This document shows positions 62,153 through 64,000 of a stretch of DNA of 64,000 nt, piece after piece. The DNA lies in the NCBI RefSeq assembly GCF_002224645.1, contig NZ_CP022121.1:1494501-1558500 (forward strand), read 5' to 3'. This stretch comes from Dehalobacterium formicoaceticum (GTDB lineage: Bacteria; Bacillota; Dehalobacteriia; Dehalobacteriales; Dehalobacteriaceae). The notes under the pieces were generated by a model. It ran no database searches. It saw nothing but the letters and a program-made list of their open reading frames with translations, and had not been told where the DNA came from. The translations under genes and the position numbers were made by a program. Position 1 is the first letter of the stretch, and every line of letters starts with the position of its first letter.

Positions 62153-64000
62153 TAAATTTTGTACTGAACGATAAAAGAGTTACAGCTGAGCCGGGAATGA
62201 CGATTTTACAGGCAGCCGAAATGAACGGGGTAGATATTCCTCATTTATGTTATTTGGAAGGATGTTCCGACATCACTTCCTGCCGCATTTGCGTAGTGGA
62301 AGTTGTGGGCGCAAGGAACTTAGTGCCTTCCTGCTCCACCCCGGTGGCGGAGGATATGGTTGTCTACAGCCATTCGGATGCTGTGGTCTCTGCCAGAAAA
62401 GATCTGCTGGAATTAATGCTGGCCGACCACATTGGGGATTGCAAACCCCCTTGCCATCAGGCTTGTCCGGCCAATACGGAATGTCAAAGATATGTCAGAC
62501 TAATTGCCAAAGGAAACTATCAGGAAGCATTAGAACTGAATAAGGAAGTCAACCCTTTTCCCGCCAGTATCGGACGGGTATGTCCCCATCCTTGTGAAGA
62601 GGCCTGCCGCAGACAACTGGTGGAGGAACCCATCTCCATTGCCTCATTAAAGCGATTTGTGGCTGACATTGATTTAAATTCAGGAAATGTATTTTTGCCT
62701 GAAATGAAACCGGCTACCGGCAAAAAGGTAGCGGTGATCGGCGGCGGCCCAGGCGGTCTTACCGCAGCTTTTTTCCTGGCCAAAGATGGCCATCAGGTGG
62801 TAGTCTTCGAAGCCATGCCCAAAGCGGGGGGCATGCTGAGATACGGGATTCCGGAATACCGTCTGCCCAAGGCTGTGCTGGATCAGGAAATCAGCGTCAT
62901 CGAAAAAATGGGTGTGGAGATCAAGTGTAATATCCGCATCGGACAAGATGTTCAGTTCACAGACTTAAGAGAGGACTATGATGCCGTATATGTAGCCATC
63001 GGCGCTTGGGCCAGTTCTCCTATGCGTTGTCAGGGTGAAAACCTGGAAGGTGTCATCGGCGGGATTGATTTCCTGGAAAAAGTAGCGACCCAAAACCCGG
63101 TTCAATTGGGTAAAAAGGTTGCCGTCGTAGGCGGCGGTAATACAGCCATGGATGCTTGCCGTACGGCAGTCCGCATGGGAGCGGAGGAAGTATATCTGCT
63201 CTATCGCCGAACCCGGTCTGAAATGCCGGCAGAGGAAATTGAAATCATTGAAGCGGAAGAAGAAGGCGTTATTTTTAAATACCTGGTCGCCCCTACGGAA
63301 ATCTTGGGCGCAGACGGTAAAGTAAAACAGATCAAACTGCAAAAGATGGAACTGGGAGAACCGGACGCCAGCGGCCGGAGAAAACCGGTGCCCATTCCTG
63401 GAGCAGAAGAAATTATCGATGTGGACAATGTCATCGCTGCTATTGGACAGCAGGTGGTGCCCACAGGTCTGGACGAGTTGGAATTGACCAAATGGAATAC
63501 GATCCAAGCGGACAAGAACACCTTTGCCACCAATTTGCCCGGTGTTTTTGCCGGGGGAGACGGGACCAATGAGGGACCGGGCATTGCCATTCAAGCCATC
63601 GGAGATGCCACCAAAGCGGCGCCTTTTATCACTCGTTACCTGAACGGTGAAGAGATCTCCTACCAAAAACCTTTCTGGGTGAAAAGAGATGATCTGACGT
63701 CAGAGGATTTTCTGGACCGGGAGAAAAAATATCGCTCTCACATGAAACACTTATCTCCGGAAGAGCGGAAAACGAATTTCAAGGAAATCGGTTTCGGATT
63801 CACGGAGGAGGATGCCAAGAAAGAAGCTGCCCGTTGTTTGGAATGCGGCTGTGAAAAGGTATTCGATTGTGAATTGCTGCAATATTCCAATGAATACCAG
63901 GTGGATGGCCGTCTCTACCATACAGAAAAGAAACCGACGCCTATTGACTACACTAATGAAATGTATGTCAGTGACCATAATAAATGTATCATGTGCCGCA
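62149..64000 (+). CDS. [2Fe-2S]/Fer4_20/GltD-like NAD(P)H-FAD oxidoreductase, runs off the window
   Basis: 617 codons are visible without a stop. Domains: an N-terminal NuoG-type [2Fe-2S] ferredoxin (HLCYLEGCSDITSCRICVVE, then VPSCSTPV); a DPD-type cysteine domain (DCKPPCHQACPANTECQRY, GRVCPHPCEEACRR); a GltD-like part with FAD motif VAVIGGGPGGLTAAFFLA, NAD(P) motif VAVVGGGNTAMDACR and GVFAGGDGTNEGPG; at the very end CIMCR begins a bacterial [4Fe-4S] ferredoxin. ATG 62149 overlaps the NuoF stop (ATGA). Such a fusion links NAD(P)H to ferredoxin-level carriers; with NuoE and NuoF it probably serves a formate dehydrogenase or hydrogenase encoded further on, which the window does not show. Confidence 0.9.
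   Translation, partial: MINFVLNDKRVTAEPGMTILQAAEMNGVDIPHLCYLEGCSDITSCRICVVEVVGARNLVPSCSTPVAEDMVVYSHSDAVVSARKDLLELMLADHIGDCKPPCHQACPANTECQRYVRLIAKGNYQEALELNKEVNPFPASIGRVCPHPCEEACRRQLVEEPISIASLKRFVADIDLNSGNVFLPEMKPATGKKVAVIGGGPGGLTAAFFLAKDGHQVVVFEAMPKAGGMLRYGIPEYRLPKAVLDQEISVIEKMGVEIKCNIRIGQDVQFTDLREDYDAVYVAIGAWASSPMRCQGENLEGVIGGIDFLEKVATQNPVQLGKKVAVVGGGNTAMDACRTAVRMGAEEVYLLYRRTRSEMPAEEIEIIEAEEEGVIFKYLVAPTEILGADGKVKQIKLQKMELGEPDASGRRKPVPIPGAEEIIDVDNVIAAIGQQVVPTGLDELELTKWNTIQADKNTFATNLPGVFAGGDGTNEGPGIAIQAIGDATKAAPFITRYLNGEEISYQKPFWVKRDDLTSEDFLDREKKYRSHMKHLSPEERKTNFKEIGFGFTEEDAKKEAARCLECGCEKVFDCELLQYSNEYQVDGRLYHTEKKPTPIDYTNEMYVSDHNKCIMCR

Overview
The window looks like the chromosome of a strictly anaerobic, endospore-forming Firmicute of the class Clostridia, probably of the Peptococcaceae type. 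This is inferred from gene content and not from a marker gene: an anaerobic Ni-carbon monoxide dehydrogenase, a GerA-type germination operon, two YteA-type sporulation zinc-finger genes, DUF3231 spore-coat-like domains, an energy-converting-hydrogenase-related membrane complex and a NuoE/NuoF/GltD-like NADH module. No rRNA, tRNA or CRISPR array was seen.

Layout. 1-4.7 kb: 3' end of cooS, a CadC-type repressor with a perfect 16-bp inverted-repeat operator, its P-type metal ATPase, then a DUF5665 gene and a yteA-like gene. 4.7-23.8 kb: an accessory block bounded by two copies of the same 1.3-kb segment (3402-4699 and 23794-25090, same orientation). It holds an orphan Phd antitoxin, a frameshifted diguanylate cyclase, a 509-aa HTH regulator, and a co-directional run of nine genes reading away from that regulator. 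The centrepiece of the run is a 2201-aa secreted protein with 94 tandem five-residue repeats of the form [FY][DN]xxG. Around it are zinc-ribbon membrane proteins, LemA, a DUF2207 protein and several unrecognised membrane proteins. This run is my best candidate for an undescribed system. At its right edge lie an IS1182-type transposase scrap and the last 57 codons of a pyrB gene.

25-35 kb: a REC-PAS-PAS-GGDEF-EAL signalling protein, a small membrane protein, a double DUF3231 protein, guanine deaminase, a HAD phosphatase and a HlyD/FtsX-type ABC export system. 35-43 kb: a minus-strand six-gene operon of a proton- or ion-pumping complex of the Ehr/Hyf type. Its large subunit lacks the nickel-binding cysteines and is interrupted by a frameshift at an A6 run. 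43-55 kb: a truncated copy of a stalk-domain gene, a broken transposase, an MFS transporter, a DASS-type anion transporter, an aryl-sulfate sulfotransferase without a signal peptide, a divergent LysR regulator, the intact stalk-domain/DUF5050 gene, and an intact IS1182-family element sitting inside what was that gene's terminator hairpin. 54.8-59.7 kb: a gerA-type operon (the C subunit has a frameshift in a G8 run) and tcdA. 59.8-64 kb: a Rex-like operator and promoter ahead of nuoE- and nuoF-like genes and a 2Fe-2S/GltD-like flavoprotein that runs off the window.

How the parts fit. CODH, the Ehr complex and the NADH module are consistent with CO/formate/hydrogen-type energy metabolism at low potential. 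The rest is metal efflux, sporulation and germination, c-di-GMP signalling and a large surface-protein locus. Three reading frames are broken by one-base shifts, two of them in homopolymers, so sequence error must be excluded before any is read as biology.
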